Below the pieces are notes generated by a model, which saw only the letters and a program-made list of their open reading frames with translations, was not told where the DNA came from and did not search any database. The position numbers were made by a program, and so were the translations under genes. A stretch of DNA of 64,000 nt from Sordaria brevicollis. Lineage: Eukaryota; Ascomycota; Sordariomycetes; Sordariales; Sordariaceae. Positions 33,933 to 44,829 of this stretch are shown one piece after another. How positions within the stretch are numbered: position 1 is the first letter of the stretch; each line of letters starts with the position of its first letter. The stretch covers positions 2,108,001 through 2,172,000 of the forward strand of contig JAUTDP010000010.1 of assembly GCA_033439795.1 (NCBI GenBank), in the 5' to 3' direction.

Positions 33933-36900
33933 TACCCCCTTAGATCTAGGCTACAAACCAGCGCTAAATTTACCCAAAAATACTTTATAATCTATTTACT
34001 TCTTAGAATCTTATACCTTTATAATTAAATTATTATAATAATAATTTTAGAGTCCTTATTTATTACATTAATTTTCAAATAGATTATAAAGTTTATTTAC
34101 TAATCTACTTATAGCCTCCTCCTCGTCTATTTCCTCTTAAAAACCCTTATCCTCCTTTTCCGAATTTATTTCTCTAAGTATCCCTACTACGATAAACGCG
34201 CTAGTAATTTCCTACAACTTCGTTAAAGGGCGCTAAAATTCGACGAATTTTAATTATATTATCGAAATAGTATAATCTATAAGCTTAAAACTCTTTATAA
34301 AGTTATTTATAATTTATTCCTTAATAAGGATATAAATAATATCGATAAGGTTTCTCTCCTATATTTAACGTAATTAATATTTATATACGTTAACGTACTT
34401 TAATTTAATTATTAGCCGTATACCTTCCTTAATTATAAATCGAATTATTTATTTATTATCGTATCTTATAAACGTAATTTACTAATTTAAACCTACGGTT
34501 AATTTATTTAAAAAGCGGTGAATATAAATAATTTCTTTAGCGCCTTAATTGAAGGATAATAATTCTATTTCTATAAAAAAAGTAATTACTATATTTTATT
34601 TATTAGTGCGCTAATCGATTATTATATTTAGTAACTTTAGTATAAACGCTTAGGAATTCTTACGGTCAAAGGAATTATTTATAAAAGAGGAATTAATTAT
34701 TATATAGAAGTCCTATCTATTAAATCTATTTAATTAGAGGGCGTAATTTTAAATCGATAATAAATAAAAGAAGATTCAATTTATAACCCTATAATATATT
34801 AGGCTAGGGTTGGAATTGAATTAAACGAATTTAAAAATAGGGAAAATAACGTTTAAACGCGTAATAATAGCGATATAAAGGATAAAGCCGATTTTAATTT
34901 AATAAGTTATAATTTTATAAGGTAGTACTTTATCTTCGTAGGGTATTAATTCTTCTTTAATTATAGGGGTCTAAAAGAATTTCTTCGTCCCTTTAACCTT
35001 TTCTATAATTTTCTTAATATATTCGCGCTAAAATAATTAAATTAACCGTTTTTTACGGTTACGAATAATTTCGATTCCTAAAAATTATTTTAATTCCTCT
35101 CCGCCAATAAATTTATATTTCCTTTATAAGGTAGCGATTACCCCCTTAATTATAATAACCTCCTTATTTCTATTTAAGTAAATAATAACGATATTATCGA
35201 TATAGAAGAATAAAAAAACGTTATCCTTACGTAGAATATTAAATTTAAAAGGGATAAGGGATATACTTATAATTATAAAGGTTTTAATAAATTCCTATTG
35301 CTATAAAAGAAGTAATTTCTATAAATTATATAATATTCGAAATAGACGGACTACTTAGCCTTTCTTCTAATACTTAAGAGGAATTCGTATATATATTAAT
35401 TTATTTAGTAAAATATTAATAAAGGTATTTTTTATATTGTATTAAATTAAATCGAAGTTGAAATACGTAATAATAATTATAAAGATACGAAACGATTTAA
35501 TTATTAATATAATTGCGTAAGTTTTTCGAATCCTATCCTTAATCTATTAATCTCTTTTTATTATTAATCGAACTTTATACTTCTAAAACCTACTATCTTA
35601 ATCAAATTTATAAACATAAACCTATTGTAATTTTAGAACTTCCTTACCGAATACCTCTCTAATATTTATTTATTCTTAAAATTTTATTTTATAATATTCC
35701 GCTAAGTACTCCTTCTTAATAATAACGAATAATTCCCCTATAGGGTATAAGGAGAATTTATAATAATAATTTAGGAATAATAGAAAATTTAATTAGTAGA
35801 GGGTCTTTAATAAGCTTTATTTCTATAGACGGTTAATTTTTTCCCTTATTAATTTTAATTTAGGATTATAGTTAAGATCGATTTCGATTCCTTTCTCTTA
35901 TATTTCTTTTAAGAATACTTAATTTACGACCGTATTTCCTTAAAGATTTATAAGACGGCTTTTCCGCTTAGCGAAGAATAACGCTATTTAATTAAAGTAT
36001 TAATTTATAATTAGCTATAAATCTTTATTAAATTTTAAAAGACCGTTAATTAAAAAAGAAATTAATATATTATTTAGGGTTAGGGACGTTAAATAGTACC
36101 TTTCATCCTCCAAATTCATTATTGTATTTTAGAAATTTAACGGTAATTACGAAAGTAAGGGTTTTTCTAAAAATTCCGATTAAATTTCCAACCCCATTTT
36201 AAGGACCGCCAGGGATTAACCTAATAGTATTAGAATAACCTCTAACTTTTATATTTATAATAAATATTAGCCCATTTATATTTATTCTTAATATTAATTC
36301 CTTAATACCTTTTCTTCTCTCCCCTCCTTTAAAGTATTAATCGTATTGTTCGCGTCGGTCGGAAAGCCTAGGGTAATAGAATTAAGCGTTAAGTTTTCGA
36401 AGGCTAGCGGCAATTCGAAAATATTTATTTCGGCGGTATTTATATTATAAAGAATTTTTAATTATACGGCTAATTCGTTAAGGGAAACTTTTAAGGATTT
36501 ATAAAGCTTCTATATATTATTAGTAAATACTTCGTCTTTATTAAATATAACGTTTCGTATTATAATAATCGAATTAATATATAAATTTTAAATCCGGTAT
36601 TAGTTCGAAGATTAATAGTTAATTAAATACCTAACCTACACTCGTTCCTTAAATTTCCTAATCCTATTTTTACTATTTATAATATTAGCTATAAAAGCGA
36701 AGGCTTTATAATTATAAACCTTTAAATATACGATTATTAGGGAGGGATCCGCTAGAGGAATTTTACTATCCTTAAAATTAAAGTAAATTTCGAACCTCTC
36801 TTTAAAGGATTTCTAATAATATTCTACCTTAAGTATTAAATTATATAAATATATTATTATACGCGTTATTTCTAATTATAAAGCTTCCGGTAAATTCGTA

Positions 36901-39241
36901 CTAATGCATATTAATATTACTTTTATATTAATTATACCCCTTAAATATTTTATACTTTTATTTTATATTTACGTATAAGGGGCGGAGGGTTTAATAAATA
37001 TATTGCGATAAATTAATTAAATTATAATTTTATAGCTATTAATTATTTCGTTATTATATTCAATTACCCGAAGAATAATATTATATTAAGTTTATAAGTT
37101 TATAAAAAGGCTTTGGAAATTAATTAAAATAATATTAATTTCCCGGCTATTTAAATAATAAGTCTAAATATATTTAGACTACCGATTTACGATTATTATT
37201 AAATTTGAGTACTCCCTATTTCGTATTTTAATTTTAATATAAAAAAAGAAGTTAATAGCGAATTATAGTCCTAAACCTTTAAGGTGATTACGAAATTCTT
37301 TACGCACTTAGCGCTTTAATTTGGTTAAAGTATACGGATTATAGTACATTATATCCGGCCCCTTAAAACGGACCCTATAAACTTATTTAATAAATTTTGT
37401 AAATATATTTAATCCTAAGTAGTTAAATCGAAAATATTAATAAAGGGCTTCGCTTTCTTATAGCTTCCGTTGAGAATAATTAAAGGTACGTACTGTAAAA
37501 GAAAATTCGTTAATATTATTTAATATTAAGGGGATGTATTTTAAAATAAATTATTTATATACGGAATAGATATAGTAAATTAATAAATTTATAAAGTTAG
37601 AATGAAGGTAACCGTTCTTATAATTTTAGTAAATATAATTATTTTCGAATTGTTTTAAGGAAATAAAATTATATACTATATTTAATATTAATATAACGTT
37701 AGGGAGGATTAATTCCTTTATCCCATCGTTATTTTAGACCCTAATAGTAATATTTCCGTATTTTTTAATAGCGGTTTAATTACTCTTAGCCTATATATAA
37801 TTATTAATATTTATAGAGGTAAAGTCTTTAAAGTAATTAATTTTATTAAAAATATAGATTATTATACTTAAGTCGAAAATTATAAAATCTCTTAGCGGGT
37901 ATATAGCGTAGGAATTTATAAGTATTAAAAAATTACTTTTATTTACTAAACGATTATAGAATTATTCTTAAGTAAATTCGTTATCCTTTTACTTATATAA
38001 TTAAATAATAATATCTTTAAACTTTTTATCTTTCTTTATATTCGCTAAAGTACGTTTTTTAATCTCTTCGTTCTCAATTTATCCTTCGAATACGATTTAA
38101 GGGCGTATATAATAGTATTTATAAATATTATAGCCTTATTAATTATAGAGCCTATAAGTACTATAATAGGTCTTATATATTTACTAAGACGGGGAGGAGG
38201 CTCTTTTCTTATTAATTAATTTAGAAGAGGGTTTTTTATTACTATTATTATTTATTAGGGCTATAACCTCCTCCCGTCCCTTTTTAATATTTATATTAAG
38301 GTATTAATTATTATTATTAGGAATATCCTCCGTAGCGGGCTTTCCGCCTAACGTAATCGTAAATACCGTATTTTTTAATAGGGGGATTAACCGGCCCTTT
38401 ACTTAAATGGGATTTACCATTACTACTTTACGAAAATCTTTAATAACGGTACGGAATCCTATATTTATACAATTATTTTTTATAACTTCCTTATTATATT
38501 ATAATTAGTATAAATCTACCTAAATAGAGTAAAAACTTCTTTTAATAGCGAAATAGAATTTAATAAATTAAATATCGGGATTTATAGCCCTAAGGACTTT
38601 ACGCGCTTTATATAAAGCTATAACTTATTCTTATTAAAATAATTAAATTATTTAATCGCGATTAACGCAGCCGGGGCGTAGGATAATAATTAATTAAGCT
38701 TTAATTAATTTTTTAATTTCTTTATTATTAAAATACGCTACCTTAGTAAAATTATTATACTATTCGTAAATTCCGGAGCATTTAGTAAAGTTAATTTCGC
38801 GGTATAGATCTTTAATAATTTCTATTATTTATAGATTTAATTAGGTTTTTTTAGCCCCGAAATTTATAATAGCCTTTAAATCGGTACGCTAATCGTTTTT
38901 CTCGGTTATGTAATTGCGATAGTCACGCTCGTAATAGAAACTATTACGTATAGCGGTAATAGAAAGTTCTTTAAAGCGGGCCTTCCTTTTAATTACGGTT
39001 TCTCCTTCGGGTTCTTCGCTTCTATAGTCCTTAATATTAGGCTCGACGGGTTTAGTAGGTTAGGGCTACCGGTCTATAAAATCGATATAATCCTATAGCC
39101 TTAAATTTTGGGCTTAGGAAATAAAAGTATCTTCCTAGGCGGGCTAATCCTTTAACGAATTAAGACGGATATTATTAATTTTCGACGACGATATTATTAT
39201 TATTATTGGCGTAGTTCGGTCGAATCGGTAAGACTCTTAAT

Positions 39242-39415
39242 TATAATAATAGCGGTAATATTAGGGCAGTAAAGAAGGTTTAATTGTATATAATTGTATA
39301 TAAGATTCTATAGACGTGCAGATCTCTGGTCACTGTAAAATCCCTCAAACTCCAGACCTCGGTTATGGTCACGTGCACTCTGTCCTCCCAGAGTGGGCCA
39401 CCCAGTATTGTGATA
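39242..39415 (-). repeat. Right LTR (5' LTR of the element)
   Basis: 174 bp. Here the inner (left) half is the mutated one (TATAATAATAGC against TGTGATAATAGC), while the outer half keeps GTCACGTGCACTCTG. The terminal CA has become TA. Confidence 0.9.
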
Positions 39416-39770
39416 CCAACACCCTTGGCTGTCCTCACCACCAAAGAAACCATCACCAGGTATCATTTATCATTTATCACCACAAGCACATCTGTTCAGT
39501 ATTGACGAAAACAAGCCAGACATCATGTTCAGAGATCACCATATCAACAAATCATCCAGATACTCAATGGACAATCGACCTGTACCATGGGAATGGAAAA
39601 GTATAAGAATGTCTCCCGGACCCCGAATCCATTCCCAAGTTCCATTCACTTCCAGACAAGCAAGCAAGCAAGCAAATCACTTCACGCAACTTTCCAAACA
39701 CAACAAGCAACCAGTTACAACCCAAGCGACCACCAAGGTAACCAAAACCCCCCAACCCCCTTCAACAAAA

Positions 39771-40464
39771 ATGTCCCCCTCCTCACTCTTATACCTCGGC
39801 ATGATCATGCCCGAAGACGAATACAACGATCTCCTCGGCGGGTGTTCGATCTGGAAGACCAAAGACCTCGAGGCCGCCAAGCCTCCTCCACCATCCATTC
39901 CCAAGGACATAATCGTCACAGATCCTCAAGGTAACTCGAAATCCATCCTCGCCAATTTAGATGTCATTATCGCATCATCAGCCAAAGCCAAAGCTAACGC
40001 TAACGCTAACAAATACAAGCCCACACCTAGACCTACCTCTACTCGTAGGATTCCTTCGCACTGGTACGCCAAGCCTTGCCCGGCCGCCCAATTCTCAGGC
40101 GGTGTCGCACCTAATGAAATCATCGACCGCCCTGACAACGACTTAGCGTACGTCCGGTCGGGAAAAAACGACTTGTGGTATCGGTGGCATGATGGGGAGG
40201 CGACGGCTGAGATGATGACGCAGGAGGAGTATGAAGATTTGTTGAGTTGGTTTGGGAGTCTCAAATTGGAAGAACAGATGCTGGAACAGAAAGCTAACGT
40301 TGTCCAGGTCCAAGTTCTTATGCCTCCTGTCATTTTGGTAAACTGATGAAGAAGGTAAACAGTTTCTTGCTGAGGTTGAGGGGAAGAAGGTTAGGCAGGG
40401 TAAGAAGTGGAAGAGGTGCCCTTGGGGTTATAGCACGTGCAAAGAGGCTGCTGAAGCGAAGTAG
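39771..40464 (+). pseudogene. WY-module protein with frameshifted C-terminus
   Basis: From ATG 39771 the frame runs 191 codons to a TGA at 40344-40346 and includes a WY module (about 40135-40250: YVRSGKNDLWYRWHDGEAT, then MTQEEYEDLLSW). Just before the stop it reads PPVILVN. Dropping one A of the AAA at about 40341-40343 gives VTDEEGKQFL, the TDG signature, and a frame open to a TAG at 40462-40464. So a 1-nt insertion probably cut the protein. An in-frame ATG further upstream (39525) also exists, but the leader resembles non-coding CA-rich sequence. It lies next to the retrotransposon. Programmed frameshifting is possible but unsupported. Confidence 0.6.
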
Positions 40465-40924
40465 ATGGGATTTGAGTAAGTGATGGAAGGGGTTGGGGGA
40501 AGATAGTGATTGGATAGCTTATTGGATAATTTACAAATTTTTGACTTGAAAACTTTGCTTACCCGATTGTGAATTTGTGATGCTATTGAGACTTTCTGAT
40601 GGCTACCTCTAAGGTTTGATGCGTGCCAAATCTTGAAGTTTGCCATGTAACAATGACTTTGTTCGTTCTTTGTCCGTCTTTGTGTGAAGTATGTGGGTTC
40701 TTATGCATTGTTGGGGACATCTCTTTGTGTAGTCTATCTGACATGTTCCATATCTCAAGTGTGTAGTTATTGTCTCCATTTCCATCAATCGAGTTCTGAG
40801 AATTCGTCCACCTTCACTACAGCCAACTGCAGAGACTCGGCGATGTGAAGTGCGTATGCCAATTCGTTATGTCTATATACGATAGCGTTATTGTTTACTT
40901 TACAACACAGTCTTTCCAGGTCGC
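40465..40924. other. Intergenic region
   Basis: It holds the 3' flank of the frameshifted WY gene and no supported gene; the TGTTCA cluster of the next gene begins just downstream. Confidence 0.45.
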
Positions 40925-41225
40925 ACTGAACAGCATTATACTACCACTCCGAGAACTACAACCATCTGTTCACCTGTTCATAATACTGTTCGGGTATAAG
41001 GGTCATATTCCCCTGGGGAGACTGCCCGGACTGTTCAGGCCCTCGAATACCATCCACGAACAGTACAACTTCTCCTGTCCCATCGCCGCTGTTCATCGAC
41101 GGTCACTCCAGCAACCACCATGAACAGCATCACAATGTCAACACAGCAGTACAGTCCATCCAGGTTCAGAGTTGCAAATCGCTTCATGGCCACAGCGACA
41201 GCTAGCTTGTGGGAGGGTTTAAGTT
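40925..41225 (+). promoter_or_regulatory. TGTTCA cluster of a UAG gene
   Basis: At least six copies occur between 40925 and 41125, for example CTGAACAGC, TCTGTTCACCTGTTCATAA, GACTGTTCAGG, GCTGTTCATCG and CATGAACAGC. A C/T-rich leader with CTTCATCCACACTTGGAC follows, and is shared with the promoter near 44690. Confidence 0.6.
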
Positions 41226-41388
41226 CTCGTCCCCGATTCCAATTCCTCTCCCAAATTCTTCTTCCTTTCTTCATCCACACTTGGACTCCCAAACCGCACG
41301 TATGCTTGCACACATCGCGACACACCCTCAAGCCAACCAACCCGAACACACCTCAGCCCCTTCTTCAAAGTCTTTGTTGTCTTTCAAG

Positions 41389-43191
41389 ATGTCTTCCACG
41401 CTCTGATCTTCGGGGCTCGCTGCCCACAAGTACCGGCTGTCTTCGTTGCCGACCATCGCCGATGTGATGGACATTGCCGACGCTGCTTTTGCTCGTGCTT
41501 TGTCTGTTGCCATCCACGATACCCTGCCCGATGTGTTCAACCATCCCGCGCCGATCGATGAGCCCAAGGCTTCCCTTCCCGAGAACCAGGACATCGAACT
41601 CTCCCAGCCGATTACGACCCCCGATGCCGACCAGACGCAGACCGAAGACGCTGAGCCGACTCGCGCCACCGAAGAATTCGCCGTCGTTGTCCCTGACGGT
41701 TCGGTTTTTGCTATGGAGTTTGTTGAAGAGCCTGAGCCCACCTCCGCCGTTCAGCAAATCGAGTCTACAACACCCGTCGACATTGATATCGATGACACCC
41801 TGACCTTGCCTCCCACCCCCGAGGCTCACTCGTACCACCATGCCGCTCCGGTAATGGAAATCCTTGAGGTCAACATCAGTTCTGCTGCTCCTATCCATGT
41901 CACAGAGTCTGGTATTGATGATCTTGGGGCTTCGGCCTCCAGCGTCGACTACAACAGCTTTGAACGCTTCCTCGACGAAGACCGAATGTGGGGAATCCAT
42001 CGCCCTGCTCTGCGAAAGCCCTCGATTCGCCCTTTCAAGGCCACTGAGAAGCCAGAAATCGTGGTCCTCCCAAGTGTCAAGGCCGATGAGAAAGTTGCGA
42101 AGGAAGTCCCGACCTACGTTAGCGCAGGGGCCAACAACATATGCACCTCGCTCGGGGATGACATCACCCACCACCACGGACGTAACCTGTCCATCGAGTC
42201 GACAGAATCCCATCAAACCGCCAACAGCGACGCATCCACGGAAACCGACCTCACGACCCCGGATACCGCTTCCTCGAGCCCCGATGGCACCCACAAGCCG
42301 GAGCCCGCTACCCAACCGCCCACGATTCCGCTCATCGTTATCACCGAGCATATCGAAGTCGACCCCGAGACCACCCCTGCGTCGCCGGTAATCCCCAGCA
42401 TCATCATCACGGAACCCACCGAAGACTCCCCCGATGCCTCGGATAACGCCGCCCCGATCATCGAAGGCGAGGGCGAACTCCCAACCGCAGTGTCCCTTCC
42501 ACTCTTTGAACACCTCTACGACTACGCGTCTCTCAACTTCTCCGCCGAGGACATGGCCAACCTCTGGGTCACGCAAACCGTTGTGCAACCCGGAAATCCC
42601 CACGAATATGCCCGACTGAACGATGGCTTCTGGTATATCGTCGAGGACGGAGAGAATATGCGCATGATGGTCGAAGAGGAGTACAACCAGTTTGTGCACT
42701 GGGTCATGGGAATGCAGGAAAACCAGCTGCAGGTCGTCCAACCGGTCTACAACACCACCCCCGAGGTCTGCGACAACGGCCGTCCCCAGCATCTCGGTCC
42801 CAATTGGACTCCCAAGCTCGCGGATTAGGAGTCCGAGGGCTTGGTGATCCAGGAGGATCAGACCGAACAACACCTCGACGTCGCCGAAGATGATGAGAAG
42901 GACTGGGCGGAGTTGCTCGGCTGGAAGAGTCGCACTGAGCTCGGCCGGGATTGGGAAGTTCTCAAGTCATTTGCCCACCCCGAACATCCCGACAGCAAGT
43001 ACGCCTTCGGTACCGACGACAAGTGGTACTTCGAGTACGAAGGAATGTTTCGCCAGTTGATGGAAGACGAGCTGGACCTGCTCCACTGCCGCATGGAGGA
43101 TAACTCAGCTCTTGCCGATGCAAATGCGCAGAAGGCTACCACCAACCGCTGGGGGCTTGAGACAATCACTGAGGAGGAAGAGGAATGCTGA
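41389..43191 (+). CDS. Tandem WY-module protein with UGA at codon 6 and UAG between modules
   Basis: The ATG at 41389 aligns with the starts of the paralogues at 44830 and 47771. Codon 6 is TGA (41404-41406) where both have TGG: MSSTL-stop-SS against MSSSLWSS. Otherwise the single exon is open for 601 codons, apart from TAG at 42826-42828 (codon 480). If the UGA is a real stop, translation could start at ATG 41467. The N-terminal region has FERFLDEDRMWGIHRP, shared with its two neighbours. The first WY module is at about 42600-42705 (YARLNDGFWYIVEDGEN, FVHW) and a second after the UAG at about 42945-43095 (YAFGTDDKWYFEYEG). Function unknown. Confidence 0.78.
42806..42834 (+). promoter_or_regulatory. 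Predicted hairpin around in-frame UAG
   Basis: GGACTCC (42806-42812) pairs perfectly over seven bases with GGAGTCC (42828-42834). The 15-nt loop ends in ATTA, so the edited A would again be the last loop base, and the stem starts at the G of UAG. Confidence 0.6.
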
Positions 43192-43851
43192 GCGCGGAAA
43201 GTGTTGAAGTATGATGAAGGATAAAGGGGAGGAGAGGCCGAAGGAGTTCACGCAGGGAGGAATTGTAGAAGAGTGTTCAGAGACGGATCAAGCCATATGG
43301 TCAGAGATGGAGATGCCCCAAAGGTACGAGATAAGGGACAGATAGGGAATGGAAAGATGAAAACTACTCGCTGACTTCCCAATGCTTGAATGTGATTGTG
43401 ACTTGCTCGTAACGTGATTGCCAAATCGTGAAATTGCTACCTCTATCTGCTTTGCTATATGTTTATTGCTGCATCCGACTATAACAAGTTGATCCCCCAG
43501 GCTGACAATACAAATCCCACAAGAACTCCTCTTCTGCGTCTTTGAAGCCTCGTAGGCTATCACGTTGAGCTGAAACGGTCCATGTCGGTAAGACATCACC
43601 ATATCTGCTGCGCTCTGATACAGCATAGTTCGAGATCTTGAGATGGCTACACTATTGACATGACACTCCCACCACGACATCCTTGTACAGTTCTAAGTAA
43701 GACGTAGATATGTGTATAGATTGGTTATGGAAGCTATTGCAATCCCGTTGACTGGAAGCAGTTCATCAGGTCGGCGACGGTTCAGATCGCTATACCACAT
43801 ATTGCCGTTCAACTCCTCCTTGGCAGCACCATTCTCTACTATTTCCATGAT

Positions 43852-44272
43852 GTGATTTTGAGGAACCCTAGGCGCACCCACCCCATTCCCTAAATACACC
43901 CACCCTTTCCACTAATTTTCTAACATTTCCCAATATCTATTAGATAAAATTATAATAAAAGAAGCCTACAGGACTTTTAAGCTTCCAAATAAGGGTCTGA
44001 GCAAATTTGAACCTAACCGCTAATAAATTGGGGAAGAAACCTAGTACATTGCACATCTTGGACGTTCCGACTGCAAATAGAAGAAGGAGTCGACTCTTAT
44101 CAAAAGATTTTGATCGAAAGGGGCTTCCAAAGGCTTTTTGGGCAGTTATTTCTATATATACAGAGTTTAAACTTGTCTGAGTGCTTTGTTATAGAGATAT
44201 TAAGAAAAAACGTTGAGGGGGTGGGTGTATTTAGGGAATGGGGTGGGTGCGCCTAGGGTTTCTCGTGATTTT
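43852..44272. mobile_element. hAT-like MITE with 46-bp inverted ends
   Basis: The 8-bp duplication GTGATTTT (43852-43859 and 44265-44272) flanks a 405-bp element (43860-44264). Its ends GAGGAACCCTAGG... and ...CCTAGGGTTTCTC are inverted repeats of 46 bp with one mismatch; the inner 42 bp match perfectly. An 8-bp target duplication is the hAT signature. The interior is AT-rich and has no transposase frame. It sits directly upstream of the TGTTCA cluster of the next gene. Confidence 0.8.
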
Positions 44273-44299
44273 GCACCATTAGCGCATTTCAGACATCTG

Positions 44300-44640
44300 A
44301 GGATCTGCTCATCGAACAGCACATGAACATGGACTGTTCAAGTGCCGGTGTGGTATCTGAACAGCCTCCCCATCCCTGATGCACTGTTCATGCAAGTGTT
44401 CAGCGCTGTTCGACCTCGTCCATATACGGCACCACTGTTCACAACATGAACAGGTAGTTGTATGTTTTGTTTACTTGTTCAGAACTTAGGTTGCCGGTGC
44501 AACGAACATCTCACCCCTGAACACCCATCTCACCATGTGGACAGGCACACAGTCCACCCAAATTTGGATTTGGGAATAGCCTCAGACTGTCAGTGACAGC
44601 CAACCAGTCCAAGGAGTATAATATAATATCTCGTCCTCCC
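44300..44640 (+). promoter_or_regulatory. TGTTCA cluster and TATA-like box
   Basis: About ten motif copies occur between 44310 and 44520, in both orientations, such as CGAACAGCACATGAACATGG, ACTGTTCATGC, AGTGTTCAGCGCTGTTCG and CACTGTTCACAACATGAACA. A TATAATATAATATC stretch near 44620 is a probable TATA element. The leader then repeats CTTCATCCACACTTGGAC. Confidence 0.6.
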
Positions 44641-44794
44641 CCCAACTTCTCTTCCAAATATTTTCTTCCTTCTCTTCCCTTCTTCATCCACACTTGGACA
44701 TCCAAACGCACCGTCATATCGACACGCAACCCGAAGCCCAAGTATCACACACGCCGCAAGGTATATACCTCACACCTCATTACCTTGTATTTAA

Positions 44795-44816
44795 CCCCCC
44801 CCCCCCCCCCCCCCCC
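44795..44816 (+). repeat. Poly-C tract of 22 bases in the 5' leader
   Basis: An uninterrupted run of 22 C ends 13 bp before the start codon at 44830. Tracts of this kind are length-unstable and, in RNA, bind KH-domain proteins. Confidence 0.9.
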
Positions 44817-44829
44817 TTCTGACACCACC

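Larger units (their letters stand above)
33754..39420 (-). mobile_element. RIP-mutated copia-like LTR retrotransposon
   Basis: Two 174-bp direct LTRs (33759-33932 and 39242-39415) enclose about 5.3 kb of AT-rich, stop-filled sequence, flanked by the 5-bp target duplication CCAAC (33754-33758 and 39416-39420). Read on the minus strand the LTRs run from TGTTA to a TCACA-type end, and a purine tract (AAGGGGG) precedes the left LTR, so the left LTR is the 3' LTR. On the minus strand near 35165-35215 a reverse-transcriptase active-site remnant reads FYIDNIVII, with the second Asp replaced by Asn. KFIGGEELK and FLGIEI follow near 35071-35125, an order typical of Ty1/copia polyproteins. The TpA excess and CpA loss fit RIP. 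It is inactive. Confidence 0.88.

Noticed and set aside
41365..42873. Antisense frame of 502 codons opposite a UAG gene
   Set aside because: The sense strand has the conserved WY modules and promoter; the antisense product has no recognisable feature.
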